Source: a bacterium
Lineage (GTDB): Bacteria; Vulcanimicrobiota; JABDET01
DNA length: 37,499 bases
Assembly: GCA_021817145.1 (NCBI GenBank)
Contig: JAKAVV010000023.1
Coordinates: forward strand, 1 to 37,499
Direction: 5' to 3'
The first letter of the stretch is position 1; each line of letters opens with the position of its first letter. Shown here piece after piece: positions 16,743 to 24,834 of this stretch. Made by a program: the position numbers and the translations under genes. The notes beneath the pieces were generated by a model, which was not told the DNA's origin, did no database searches, and saw only the letters and a list, made by a program, of their open reading frames with translations.

Positions 16743-18011
16743 TTAGTTATTAGAAAAGTTCAAATTTGTTAAATGCCAAACTTTCTGTAAAAAGCCCGTA
16801 AAGTATCCGATAAGGAAAAAATGATTCGCTCTCTCGGATTGTTTCCGCAAACTTAAATTCAGCTGCAGAAGAATAGAAGAAAGAGGTATAAAAAAGGGGT
16901 TCTCAGAAATGATAGATGTCAGATTGGGAATTTGATCTGAAAGAAAAGAAAAAGGAACCGCTGATTCAATACTTCCAATTTCTCTTTCCAAGAAAATTTC
17001 TAAAGCATAGAAAGTTTTCCATCCCAGAAGAAAACGCTTCCTCAAAATATCTTTCTCTTCTTTCTTGATCCCATGCAAGAGAAAGCTAAAAAATTGAAAA
17101 ATACCCGGGCATGGATTAAAAAGAGCAGCTTCTCTGCTGGAAATCCACTGTTTCAATCTTTCCACAACAAGCTCCTGAATATCTAAAATCGCTTCCGCGC
17201 TGTCAAGATTAGCGCGGACTGCGGAATCAGGTTTGATTCGAGATGACAACATGTACAAAGCAACTGCTTTTTCAGAATCGCCCACAGAACACAAAACATT
17301 GGCAAGATTGTTTAAAATGGCTCGAGTTGTATTAAGGGAAGATTTTTTATAATGAGAAAGAGAAGACCAGTATTCTTTTACGGCAAATTGAAAGAGATTG
17401 GATGCGGAAAAAAGATTCCCTAATTTAAACGCGTCATACAAAGCTTTGTTTTTCTTTTTCAAACCATTTGACACAGGGAAAAAATGCCTTTTCTTTTCCT
17501 GCATTAAATAATAATAACCGCTCAAATCTCCCATATAAGCGAGAACGACAGCGGACTCGCTGATCGGTTTAACTTTTCGAGTTAATAAATTGAAAAGAAG
17601 TTCCTTTATTTCAGGAGTTTTAATTTGTCCGAGAGCAAAAGCAGCCCCTTTTCGAACATAAGAATGGTTATCTTCTAAAAGTTTCAATAGAGAGTTCGCA
17701 GCTTTAGAATCCGCAATCCACCCTAATGAAACCGCGGCATTTAACCTCTCCTGCCAGGAAGGAGCGGAAAGGCGCTCCATTAAAGGCAGAACAGCTTTTT
17801 TGTCTCCAATCATTCCAAGGGCAATGGCCGCATTATTCCGAACAGAAACAACTTTGTCGCTTAACGCTTTAATGAGAACTTCAGTAGCTTGTCTCCCGCC
17901 AATCTTCCCAAGAACAAGAGCAGCGTTTTTCCTAACTTTACTGTTTTTGTTCTTTTGAAGTTCTCTAACTAAATGAGAGACAATTTGTTTATCATGGAAG
18001 TTAAGACTCAT
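16743..18011 (-). CDS. HEAT-repeat scaffold protein with TPR-like C-terminal part
   Basis: 422 residues. Residues about 20-165 contain about four HEAT/PBS-lyase-type repeats (e.g. VRNNAAIALGMIGDKKAV, VRKGAAFALGQI), which form a protein-binding solenoid. A helical region with a TPR-like pair (ILNNLANVLCSVGDSEKAVALYMLSSRIKP) is near 230-275, and the final 150 residues are of unknown type. No catalytic residues are evident. The ATG overlaps the accD stop by 11 bp. It probably serves as an adaptor for the neighbouring regulatory genes. Confidence 0.8.
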   Translation of the reverse strand: MSLNFHDKQIVSHLVRELQKNKNSKVRKNAALVLGKIGGRQATEVLIKALSDKVVSVRNNAAIALGMIGDKKAVLPLMERLSAPSWQERLNAAVSLGWIADSKAANSLLKLLEDNHSYVRKGAAFALGQIKTPEIKELLFNLLTRKVKPISESAVVLAYMGDLSGYYYLMQEKKRHFFPVSNGLKKKNKALYDAFKLGNLFSASNLFQFAVKEYWSSLSHYKKSSLNTTRAILNNLANVLCSVGDSEKAVALYMLSSRIKPDSAVRANLDSAEAILDIQELVVERLKQWISSREAALFNPCPGIFQFFSFLLHGIKKEEKDILRKRFLLGWKTFYALEIFLEREIGSIESAVPFSFLSDQIPNLTSIISENPFFIPLSSILLQLNLSLRKQSERANHFFLIGYFTGFLQKVWHLTNLNFSNN

Positions 18012-18792
18012 GATAATCCCCCTTTCCGTATTCCAAAAGTTTTGCAGCAGTCTCTTTTAACATTCTTCTTTCTACAATCATGTCAATCATCCCGTGAGCT
18101 AAGAAAAATTCGCTGAGTTGAAATCCAGGAGGAAGCTTTTGTCGAATGGTTTCTTCTATCACCCGCTGCCCTGTAAAACCAATCAGCGCCCTTGGCTCAG
18201 CTAAAATAACATCTCCAAGAGACGCAAAACTAGCCGCAACTCCGGCTGTCGTAGGATCGGTTAAGACGCAGAGATACATTAGTCCAGCTTCATTCAATTT
18301 AGCGACTCCAGCGCTGGTTTTAGCCATTTGCATCAAGGAAAGAGTTCCTTCTTGCATTCTAGCCCCTCCAGATGCTGTTATCATGACAACAGACTTATGA
18401 GATTCAATGGCCGCTTCAATCGCACGAGTTATTTTTTCCCCCACAACAGATCCCATTGATCCACCTCTATAATAAAAATCCATAACCCCTAAAACAACAG
18501 GGATGCCGGCAATCTCAGCAGTTCCGGTGAGAACTGCCTCTTTCAGCCCGGTTTTTCGCTCATCTTCAACACATTTGTCTGTGTAAGTTTTTCCAATTTC
18601 AAGAGGATCAGCTGGTGACAAAAAAGGATCCAATTCTCTAAAACTCTTTTCATCTGCGATTAAATCAATTCGTTCGAATGCTGTTAACCTGTGATGATAT
18701 CGACATTTTGGACAAACTTTCAAATTTTCATCCAGGGCTTTCCGATAAACGACTTCTTTACACTGCGGGCATTTTACCCATAAGTCTTCCAT
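18001..18792 (-). CDS. accD: Acetyl-CoA carboxylase carboxyltransferase subunit beta
   Basis: 263 residues. A C4 zinc ribbon (Cys8, Cys11, Cys27, Cys30) is followed by the crotonase-fold carboxyltransferase domain with GGSMGSVVGEKI, ITASGGARMQEGTLSLMQMAKT and DPTTAGVAASFASLGD. The beta subunit, with AccA, transfers the carboxyl group from biotin to acetyl-CoA in the first step of fatty-acid synthesis. It is slightly shorter than the E. coli protein (304) because the N- and C-terminal tails are reduced. The start is fixed by the zinc ribbon, which means the upstream KaiC-like gene overlaps it by 35 bp. accA is not in the window. Confidence 0.95.
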   Translation of the reverse strand: MEDLWVKCPQCKEVVYRKALDENLKVCPKCRYHHRLTAFERIDLIADEKSFRELDPFLSPADPLEIGKTYTDKCVEDERKTGLKEAVLTGTAEIAGIPVVLGVMDFYYRGGSMGSVVGEKITRAIEAAIESHKSVVMITASGGARMQEGTLSLMQMAKTSAGVAKLNEAGLMYLCVLTDPTTAGVAASFASLGDVILAEPRALIGFTGQRVIEETIRQKLPPGFQLSEFFLAHGMIDMIVERRMLKETAAKLLEYGKGDYHES

Positions 18793-20002
18793 TTTTTCCC
18801 CCTTTTATTACCTGCAGGCGATAAGTCTCCTCTTTTTGGGCTGCAGCTAAAACCAGATCGCACAATTCTTGAAATACTTCGATATAAGGGCCATTCCCAT
18901 AAGAAAAGAGAACCGTTAAATGAGCCAGTTTAAATAATTGGAAAATCAGATAGATAGACCGCAAAGCCTCATGAGCAGGGCCGCTGTAACACCGAAAAAA
19001 AGAATGCAAATCATTAATAAACAACCGTTCTATTCCGTTTTGACGGACCGTTTGCACGATTCTTAAAGCCAATTCATCTAAATTCATGTCTGTTGGCGAC
19101 TGAAACCAGAAACTGGTTCCCCCTTTTTCAATGGAATCTTCTATATTCCAATTGATACGCTGACTTAAAGCGGCAAGATCAGGCAGGTCTTCTTTGAAAC
19201 TTACAATGCTTCCTTTTTCCCCTTTAGAAACCCCTTCTGCGATAAAACGCAAGCCCAAACTTGTTTTCCCCGTCCCTGAATCCCCTTGAACCAGGATGCT
19301 GTCCCCTTTTTCATCTGATTTTCTAGAGCGAGCAGCTGATAGAAGTCTTGGTGTTACACGGATCCCCTGTTCAGTGATATGAAAGCGATTCCTGCCTTGA
19401 ATAAAAGCCGATCTCCCCAACTTCAAAACTTTTAAATTCCTTTCCCCCTGTTCATCCATAGAAAGATAAAGCAGATTATCGCAAGAATTTGCTTCATGGG
19501 CAAGTGAAAGCTGAGCTTCTGTAAAAGTCCCAAGCCAAAATGTCGCGCAGCGGTAAGCCGAAAAAAGACCGGTCAATTCATATAAAAAAGATTCATATTC
19601 AGGGACAGTACTGCTCAAATCTTTTAATCGATCGATTCCATCAATACAGTAAAAGCGAGGAGAATAATTGAGAAGAGTATAAGAAACGAAATCAATAAAT
19701 TTCTTCAACCCTTCTTGGGAAAGCAAAAAGCCTGTGTCTTCGTAAGAGATAAAACGAGTTGCTGTTGTCGAATCGAAAAATTCAAAAGCTTGCATATTTT
19801 TGATAACTTTATAAACCGGTTCGCCCAGGGTTGTCAGATAAACACCATGAAAATCCTCTTTTAAATTTGAAAAGAAAATTTGATGCGTCAAAACGCTTTT
19901 CCCTGATCCGGCAGGCCCAGCAATTAAAGTAATGCTTTCTGAAGGGATTCCACCCCCTAAGATAATGTCCAGGTTTTTGCTGCTGGTTGAAATTCTATTC
20001 AT
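18758..20002 (-). CDS. KaiC/RadA-like dual RecA-fold ATPase
   Basis: 414 residues with two RecA-type ATPase modules. The first has Walker A GPAGSGKS (29-36) and a Walker B-like FYCIDGIDR. The second has Walker A GDSGTGKT (about 236-243) and RLFINDLHSFF as Walker B. The start LDIILGGGIPSESITLIAG is typical of KaiC-family proteins. Such proteins act in circadian timing in cyanobacteria and as signal-transduction ATPases elsewhere. It overlaps the receiver gene by 4 bp and accD by 35 bp. The receiver may regulate it. There is no KaiB or KaiA here, so a clock role is not implied. Confidence 0.82.
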   Translation of the reverse strand: MNRISTSSKNLDIILGGGIPSESITLIAGPAGSGKSVLTHQIFFSNLKEDFHGVYLTTLGEPVYKVIKNMQAFEFFDSTTATRFISYEDTGFLLSQEGLKKFIDFVSYTLLNYSPRFYCIDGIDRLKDLSSTVPEYESFLYELTGLFSAYRCATFWLGTFTEAQLSLAHEANSCDNLLYLSMDEQGERNLKVLKLGRSAFIQGRNRFHITEQGIRVTPRLLSAARSRKSDEKGDSILVQGDSGTGKTSLGLRFIAEGVSKGEKGSIVSFKEDLPDLAALSQRINWNIEDSIEKGGTSFWFQSPTDMNLDELALRIVQTVRQNGIERLFINDLHSFFRCYSGPAHEALRSIYLIFQLFKLAHLTVLFSYGNGPYIEVFQELCDLVLAAAQKEETYRLQVIKGGKNGRLMGKMPAV

Positions 20003-20415
20003 TCATTCAACTCTTTTACCTGAACAGGCAGGAAACGAGAAACAGCCTTCGCAAATTCTTTTTCATCAAAAGGTTTAAGCAGAAAAGAATCAGCGCCAGA
20101 ATCCAGCGCCTCTTCTTCAATTTCTAAAACACTAAAAATAATAATAGGCATATCTGAAATTCGCCTATCTGTTCGAATATGACGACAAAGGGTTAATCCA
20201 TCCACTTTAGGGAGGATCGCTTCCGAAATTAACAAATCGGGTTTTCGTGTTTTCACCTTTTTTAGAGCTGAAACCCCATCTTGAACAAATTCCAGTTCAA
20301 TGTGAACTTTTTTAAAAAAACTGTCAATGAATCCTCGATAAAATGGATCCCGCTCAATCACTAAACAGATCTTCCCTTCTTTTTCAACTTTAGGAATTTT
20401 TAATGGGGAGTCCAC
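19999..20415 (-). CDS. Single-domain response-regulator-like receiver, phospho-Asp replaced by Glu
   Basis: 138 residues forming one receiver domain. Strand beta1 and the acidic site read VIERDP (about 19-24). The usual phosphorylated Asp position in PDLLISEAILPKVDG is Glu65. The conserved switch residue is Ser95 and the conserved Lys is Lys114 (LLKPF). With Glu in place of Asp it probably cannot take up phosphate and may be locked in an active-like state. There is no output domain, so it likely works by contact, perhaps with the overlapping KaiC-like ATPase. The start is GTG at 20415, inside the end of mtaB (26-bp overlap); a later start is possible. Confidence 0.85.
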   Translation of the reverse strand: MDSPLKIPKVEKEGKICLVIERDPFYRGFIDSFFKKVHIELEFVQDGVSALKKVKTRKPDLLISEAILPKVDGLTLCRHIRTDRRISDMPIIIFSVLEIEEEALDSGADSFLLKPFDEKEFAKAVSRFLPVQVKELNE

Positions 20416-21709
20416 TTAAACCTCTTCCATAAACTTTATCATCCTCAATTCGATCTAATAAAACAGTCACAAGCTTTCCTTTTAAAGAATCAGCGCCATC
20501 CAGCAGAACAGGAATATAATTAGAAGTGTATCCTTGCAACAGTCCACTTTTTTGATCACGCATCTGTTCAATTAAAACTTCCTGTGTGGTTCCAAGGCAG
20601 GAAGAATAAAACTCGATAGAAAGCTGCTTTGAAATCTCTAAAATCTTCTTCTCTCGTCTATGTTTGATATTTTGGGGGACTTTCCCTGCATGTTTGACAG
20701 CGCCAGTCCCTTTTCTTTCTGAATACGGAAAAACATGTATTTTAGAAAAAGCAATTGTTTTAATATAAGAGCAAGCCTCCAGAAAATCTTCTTCTGTTTC
20801 TCCAGGAAATCCAATCATCAAATCTGTTGTAATGGCAAGATGAGGCACTTTTTGTTTCAAGGTATGACATAGAACAAAAAACTCTTGAGTGGTATAATCT
20901 CTTCCCATGCGCTTTAAGATGCGATTGCTCCCATGCTGCAGGGCTAGATGAAGGTGCTTGCAAAAATTTGGACGGTCAACAAGCAATTGAATCAATTTTT
21001 CATCCATATCGCAGGGATCAATGGAACTTAACCTCCATCTCACTTCTGAACTAAGAGAAAGCAAACTCTCCATTAATTCAGACAAAGGAGATCTGACTGC
21101 CAGATCTCTTCCATAATCTCCAACACAAATTCCAGTAACAACAATCTCATTATGCCCTTTTTGAATTAAATTCTCAGCTTCCATCAGGGCTTGTTTAACA
21201 GGCATAGAGCGGGATCTGCCTCGAATAAATGGAATAATGCAGAAACTGCAGAATCGATCGCATCCATCTTGAATTTTTAAATATGCCTTTGTCCGCAAGG
21301 GAAGCGGAGAAATCGTGTGATAATCAATTTCATCAGAAATTTCAGGGGTTATTCCGAACAGCGTTTCTTCCACCTTTGCAAAAAGATTTTCTTTTTTCTG
21401 CTGCGGAATTTTTAAAACACTGCGGTTAGGGAGAGAAGAATCATCCCAGGATTCAGCATGACAGCCCGTAACAACAATTAAAGCATTCGAGTTTTCCCGC
21501 GCTGTTCTGCGAATCATCTTACTGCTGGTGCGATCAGCAGTACGAGTCACAGTACAGGTATTAACAATATACACATCGGCATTTTCGTGCGGCTGACACA
21601 ACTGGTAGCCCCTCTTCAAAAATTGGGAAGACAATTTTAATCCTTCCAACTGATTCACTTTGCACCCAAAACTTTGAACAGCAACTCGAACTTTTTCTCT
21701 CTTGTTAAT
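20390..21709 (-). CDS. mtaB: tRNA t6A37 methylthiotransferase MtaB, probable AUU start
   Basis: About 439 residues. The UPF0004 domain needs three Cys for its extra iron-sulfur cluster: QSFGCKVNQ, VNTCTVTRTAD and VTGCHAES. The radical-SAM motif DGCDRFCSFCIIPF follows, then a TRAM-like C-terminus (LDGADSLKGKLVTVLLDRI). The enzyme adds a methylthio group to t6A37 of tRNAs reading ANN codons. The first canonical start codon in this frame, GTG at 21658, would cut off the first cluster Cys. The conserved VRVAVQSFGC segment is encoded upstream, so the start is probably ATT at 21709-21707, nine bases after AAGAGG. It begins 5 bp beyond the atpH stop. Confidence 0.85.
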   Translation of the reverse strand: MNKREKVRVAVQSFGCKVNQLEGLKLSSQFLKRGYQLCQPHENADVYIVNTCTVTRTADRTSSKMIRRTARENSNALIVVTGCHAESWDDSSLPNRSVLKIPQQKKENLFAKVEETLFGITPEISDEIDYHTISPLPLRTKAYLKIQDGCDRFCSFCIIPFIRGRSRSMPVKQALMEAENLIQKGHNEIVVTGICVGDYGRDLAVRSPLSELMESLLSLSSEVRWRLSSIDPCDMDEKLIQLLVDRPNFCKHLHLALQHGSNRILKRMGRDYTTQEFFVLCHTLKQKVPHLAITTDLMIGFPGETEEDFLEACSYIKTIAFSKIHVFPYSERKGTGAVKHAGKVPQNIKHRREKKILEISKQLSIEFYSSCLGTTQEVLIEQMRDQKSGLLQGYTSNYIPVLLDGADSLKGKLVTVLLDRIEDDKVYGRGLSGLPIKNS

Positions 21710-21714
21710 CGCCT

Positions 21715-22251
21715 TTATCCTCTTAGAAGATCCTCTTTCAGCCCCTGAAGCTTTGTTTTCAGCGATCCATCTAGAACTCTGTCTCCTATTTGAATCGCCA
21801 TACCGCCAATTAAAGAAGAGTCAATGGATGGAATCAACTCGACTTTTTTCCCAAGTTTTCGAGAAAGAGATTCTCTCAATTGGGCTTGAATAGTTTCTGA
21901 TAACGGAGCGGCCGTTTTCACTTCGACAAAGACCTGATTGTAGAAATCAAGGAGCAGAGCATGATATTCTTTTATACAGGATAAAAGGATAGCTTCTCTC
22001 CTTTTGTCAATCAAAAGATACAAAAAGTGAAAAACAAGAGAGGAAAGGCCGGGAAAAACCTTTTTCGTAAAATCTTTCTTCGTCTCAGGGTAAAGTCTTG
22101 GAGAAGCCCAGATCTGGTACAACCGTTTCTCTTTGTCAAAAGCTTTCTGAATCTCTTCTAAATCGCGATTTGCGCTGTCCTGAGACTTTTGAGACAAAGA
22201 AGCATTAAAGAGAGCTTTTGCATATCTCCTGGCGATTGTTTCAGTTAACAT
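21715..22251 (-). CDS. atpH: ATP synthase F1 subunit delta
   Basis: 178 residues from the ATG at 22251, which overlaps the atpF stop by 11 bp; an upstream start at 22281 is less likely. It starts TETIARRYAKALFNAS, the classic opening of the delta/OSCP family, and ends with KVELIPSIDSSLIGGMAIQIGDRVLDGSLKTKL, matching the conserved C-terminal block. Delta joins the F1 head to the peripheral b stalk. It is the last atp gene in this cluster. The genes for alpha, gamma, beta and epsilon, which usually follow, are replaced by mtaB. Confidence 0.93.
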   Translation of the reverse strand: MLTETIARRYAKALFNASLSQKSQDSANRDLEEIQKAFDKEKRLYQIWASPRLYPETKKDFTKKVFPGLSSLVFHFLYLLIDKRREAILLSCIKEYHALLLDFYNQVFVEVKTAAPLSETIQAQLRESLSRKLGKKVELIPSIDSSLIGGMAIQIGDRVLDGSLKTKLQGLKEDLLRG

Positions 22252-22735
22252 GAGCCTCCGGAATTCGCTGCATGAAATCAAGGATTAATTTTTCCTGCAT
22301 ACCTCTGTCAAGGGTGTCTTCCAAAATCTTTTGGGTTGACTGAATCGTTAGATCCACCAGATAACTCTTAACTTGAGCCATTGCTTTTACTTTTTCAGAA
22401 GCGATATCTAGTTCTGCCTGCTTGCGAATACTGGCAGCTTCTTCTTTCGCTTCGGTAAGGATCCGTTCTTTAAGCCTTTCTCCATGGCGGGCAGCCTCTT
22501 TTAAAATATTCTGAGCTTCTTCTTTTGCTTTTGCAATCTGCTCTTCATATTTTACTTTCAAATCTTTTGCTTCCTCATTGATCCCTTCAGCTTCTTTAAT
22601 CTTAAATTCGATGCTCTTTGAGCGATTTTCAAGGGTTTGCATTAAAGGCTTCCAGAGCGCCCATCTTAAGAAAAAAAGCAGGATAATAAAATTGATAATT
22701 TCAATAACAAGAGTAGGATTTAACTGTAAAAGCAT
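22241..22735 (-). CDS. atpF: ATP synthase F0 subunit b
   Basis: 164 residues. One N-terminal membrane helix (LVIEIINFIILLFFLRWALWKP) is followed by a long charged helix of the peripheral stalk (KEAEGINEEAKDLKVKYEE onward). It starts 3 bp after atpE. Length and layout are normal for b. Confidence 0.93.
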   Translation of the reverse strand: MLLQLNPTLVIEIINFIILLFFLRWALWKPLMQTLENRSKSIEFKIKEAEGINEEAKDLKVKYEEQIAKAKEEAQNILKEAARHGERLKERILTEAKEEAASIRKQAELDIASEKVKAMAQVKSYLVDLTIQSTQKILEDTLDRGMQEKLILDFMQRIPEAHVN

Positions 22736-22738
22736 GTC

Positions 22739-22975
22739 CTATTTTCCAAAAACGAATAACAGAACAAGAGCAATCACAAGAGCGTAAATGCTGATGGATT
22801 CAATAAAAGCAAGTCCCACATAAAAAGTTCCACCCATTGTTTTTGAAGATTCGGGATTTCTGCCAATCGCTTCAAGAGCTTTGCCCACCGCATTTCCCAT
22901 TCCCATTCCAGGGCCAATTGCACCTAGCCCCATACACAATCCTGCCGCAAGAAATGCCATTAATTTTGGTTCCAT
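22739..22975 (-). CDS. atpE: ATP synthase F0 subunit c
   Basis: 78 residues, two membrane helices. Helix 1 has the GPGMGMGNAVGKALE packing motif, the loop is RNPE, and helix 2 has FIESISIYALVIAL with the ion-carrying Glu59. The Gln typical of Na+-binding c subunits is Met here and the Thr after ES is Ile, so a proton enzyme is more likely. A strong AAGGAGG ribosome-binding site precedes the ATG, consistent with the high copy number of c. Confidence 0.96.
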   Translation of the reverse strand: MEPKLMAFLAAGLCMGLGAIGPGMGMGNAVGKALEAIGRNPESSKTMGGTFYVGLAFIESISIYALVIALVLLFVFGK

Positions 22976-23024
22976 TTTTGCCTCCTTTTATTTTTTTTAA
23001 TTTTTAAAAACAACTTTTTAAACA

Positions 23025-23837
23025 TTAGTGAAGTTCTGCTACTGCTCCTGCAATATAAGCCAGGGTCAGTAAAGAAAAAATCAAAGCCTGGACAATAGAA
23101 GCAATAAGCCCAATCAACCATACAAAAATAGGGAGAGGATCGAAAATCAAAGTGATATAAGCGGCTAATCCCAGTAAAACGGCTATTACAATATGTTTCC
23201 CCATAATATTTCCAAAGAGTCGCATAGAGAGCGAAACAATCCTAACCGTTTCCTCAACAATATTTAAAAAAATAAAAAATGGGAATAAAAGAGGGATCAT
23301 CAGATATTTTAAAGCTCCATCCAAAGAATGGGCAAGCTCTGGGATCGGATGCATAAAATGCTTAATCCAGTTAACAATTCCTTTTTTCTTTAATCCATAA
23401 TATGTAAAAGCGCAGAAACTGTAAATCGCCAATCCAACCGTTGTATTGGCATCTCGAGTATAAGGATTAAACAAGGGAATTAATCCAAAAAGATTGCCCA
23501 TGAGGACAAAAAAGAAAATGGTCATAATAACAGACATATATTGATACGCTTCCTCACCCAGCATTTCTTTAGCAATCCCCTCGTGAAAATCCCAAATCCA
23601 CTCCACAATATTCTGCAAACTGAAAGGTTTAGGAATAAGGTTTAAATTTTTCCGAATAATAAAAGCGGCCAAAATCAGCAGTCCCATCCCAATCCATGTC
23701 CAGACAACAGTGTCCCAGTGCACAACGTAAGGATTAATAATCGCCCCTTTTGCCACGTGATGATATCCAAATGGATAAGCATTTTCAAACTTAATGGCGT
23801 TTTGAATATGATGAGATAACTTCGAAAAATTAGACAT
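23025..23837 (-). CDS. atpB: ATP synthase F0 subunit a
   Basis: 270 residues, about five to six membrane helices. The essential Arg is in SLSMRLFGNIMGKH, and LIGLIASIVQALIFSLLTLAYI provides the terminal helix hairpin with the conserved Gln. This subunit forms the ion half-channels against the c ring. The start overlaps the AtpI-like gene by 8 bp. Confidence 0.95.
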   Translation of the reverse strand: MSNFSKLSHHIQNAIKFENAYPFGYHHVAKGAIINPYVVHWDTVVWTWIGMGLLILAAFIIRKNLNLIPKPFSLQNIVEWIWDFHEGIAKEMLGEEAYQYMSVIMTIFFFVLMGNLFGLIPLFNPYTRDANTTVGLAIYSFCAFTYYGLKKKGIVNWIKHFMHPIPELAHSLDGALKYLMIPLLFPFFIFLNIVEETVRIVSLSMRLFGNIMGKHIVIAVLLGLAAYITLIFDPLPIFVWLIGLIASIVQALIFSLLTLAYIAGAVAELH

Positions 23838-24123
23838 GAATTTCCCTCCAAAAATAGTAGCGCAAAACGACTGAAGAGATGAAATAGCTCAACAAAAAGG
23901 GGAAGACATTAAGTTTTAACTTCACTAAAAAGAAAAAAACAAGCGTTAAAAACAAAGCAATAATCCCAAATCGTTTAAGAAAGAGAAATATCAACCCTTT
24001 TCTAAAATGGGGATCCATTCTTTTTAAAAGAGAATCCGCCTGAAACCGCAGAGATTTAAACTGAGCCCAGCTCAAACCAAGCCCGAGAAAAATCTCCAAA
24101 GATGTCATTCTTGAGAAAATCAT
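23830..24123 (-). CDS. AtpI-like small membrane protein of the atp cluster
   Basis: 97 residues with two or three hydrophobic segments (GIIALFLTLVFFFLVKLKLN; FPFLLSYFISSVVLRYYFW). It starts as ATGA overlapping the previous gene and overlaps atpB by 8 bp. Position and size match ATP synthase subunit I, a c-ring assembly factor, but the sequence is too divergent for a certain call. Confidence 0.6.
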   Translation of the reverse strand: MIFSRMTSLEIFLGLGLSWAQFKSLRFQADSLLKRMDPHFRKGLIFLFLKRFGIIALFLTLVFFFLVKLKLNVFPFLLSYFISSVVLRYYFWREIHV

Positions 24124-24410
24124 GGTCCTTTCCCGCCCAAAAACAGGCGAATCACTTCAACGCATCCAACTCCACCAACAAGGAGGCCGATTAGAATCCC
24201 TGTAAGAGTAAACCATGGTTTTGTATGCCATTTCTGGTCTAGATAATCTCCCCCGAAAATGCAGAGGCCAAGAGAACCTGCCATTGTAAATCCAATGGAA
24301 CCCATCATTCCCAGCCCTTTCATAGGAGAAATGCCAGAATCGTTTTCCGATCCTTTAAATCGCTTAATTCTTTTTTCTAATTGGACGCGTTTTTGCTCTT
24401 CGTTTTTCAT
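24120..24410 (-). CDS. AtpZ/AtpI-family protein
   Basis: 96 residues. A charged N-terminus is followed by two membrane helices (GFTMAGSLGLCIFGGDYLD and TLTGILIGLLVGGVGCVEVI). The GDYLDQKW...PWFTLTGILIGLLVG pattern is that of the AtpZ/putative F0F1-ATPase subunit family. It is the first gene of the atp run, with a terminator-like hairpin upstream that separates it from the accessory region. Confidence 0.75.
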   Translation of the reverse strand: MKNEEQKRVQLEKRIKRFKGSENDSGISPMKGLGMMGSIGFTMAGSLGLCIFGGDYLDQKWHTKPWFTLTGILIGLLVGGVGCVEVIRLFLGGKGP

Positions 24411-24471
24411 CAGCCAATTTTAAATTGAATAATGAAAATAAAAATCCTTTCTTTTCATAAAAACTCCCCCT

Positions 24472-24506
24472 AAAAAGCGGAACGAGCCCCCAAGCGGCTC
24501 GTTCCG
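24472..24506 (-). terminator. Rho-independent terminator-like hairpin
   Basis: CGGAACGAGCC (24478-24488) pairs with GGCTCGTTCCG (24496-24506) around a 7-base loop. On the minus strand the hairpin is followed by CTTTTT. It should stop transcription coming from the accessory cassettes before the atp genes. The 100 bp between it and the peptidase relic hold only degraded cassette sequence. Confidence 0.75.
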
Positions 24507-24590
24507 GGTCTTGTTAGTTCGACAAGTAACTGGAGAATTCCAGCGCTGTTTCGAACAACATCCTCTTCATTATACCCAGAATTTTGGAAA

Positions 24591-24834
24591 TCAATCCCCT
24601 GTATAATCAAATAATCCACCAAGGGGAAGACTCATGTCATTGATCAAAAAAGTTTCATTGGGAAATCCTGAATATGTTTTCCCTTTAATTGTAAATCCAT
24701 TTTCAAAATCGTTTACAATCTGAACAATGTCCTGGTCAAATACAGGAACCCCATAATGGTCTGTGTCAATTCCAGGATACCCTATCACATAATTGATTCA
24801 TGAAAACAATCACCCAGAAAAGCCTTCGACCCAT
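24591..24834 (-). pseudogene. Relic of a LAS-type secreted peptidase (cassette A)
   Basis: The leader and start codon are like those of the other cassettes (ATG at 24834, MGRRLFWVIVFMN), but after about 13 codons the gene jumps, with a frameshift, to the C-terminal domain: GYPGIDTDHYGVPVF and NDMSLPLGGLFD. These segments match the peptidases at 31564-32118 and 35246-37399. It then stops at 24593-24591 before the zinc-ligand His/Asp region. Signal peptide, Ig-like part and active site are thus deleted. Below the stop, another frame stays open for about 40 codons and runs into the terminator hairpin; no gene is credible there. Confidence 0.85.

Noticed and set aside
18758-20002. Circadian KaiC proper
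   Set aside because: No kaiA or kaiB nearby; dual RecA-fold ATPases of this type are common outside cyanobacteria.
22739-22975. Possible Na+-type ATP synthase c subunit (ES and Tyr present)
   Set aside because: The key Gln in helix 1 is Met and the Thr after ES is Ile; a proton enzyme fits better.
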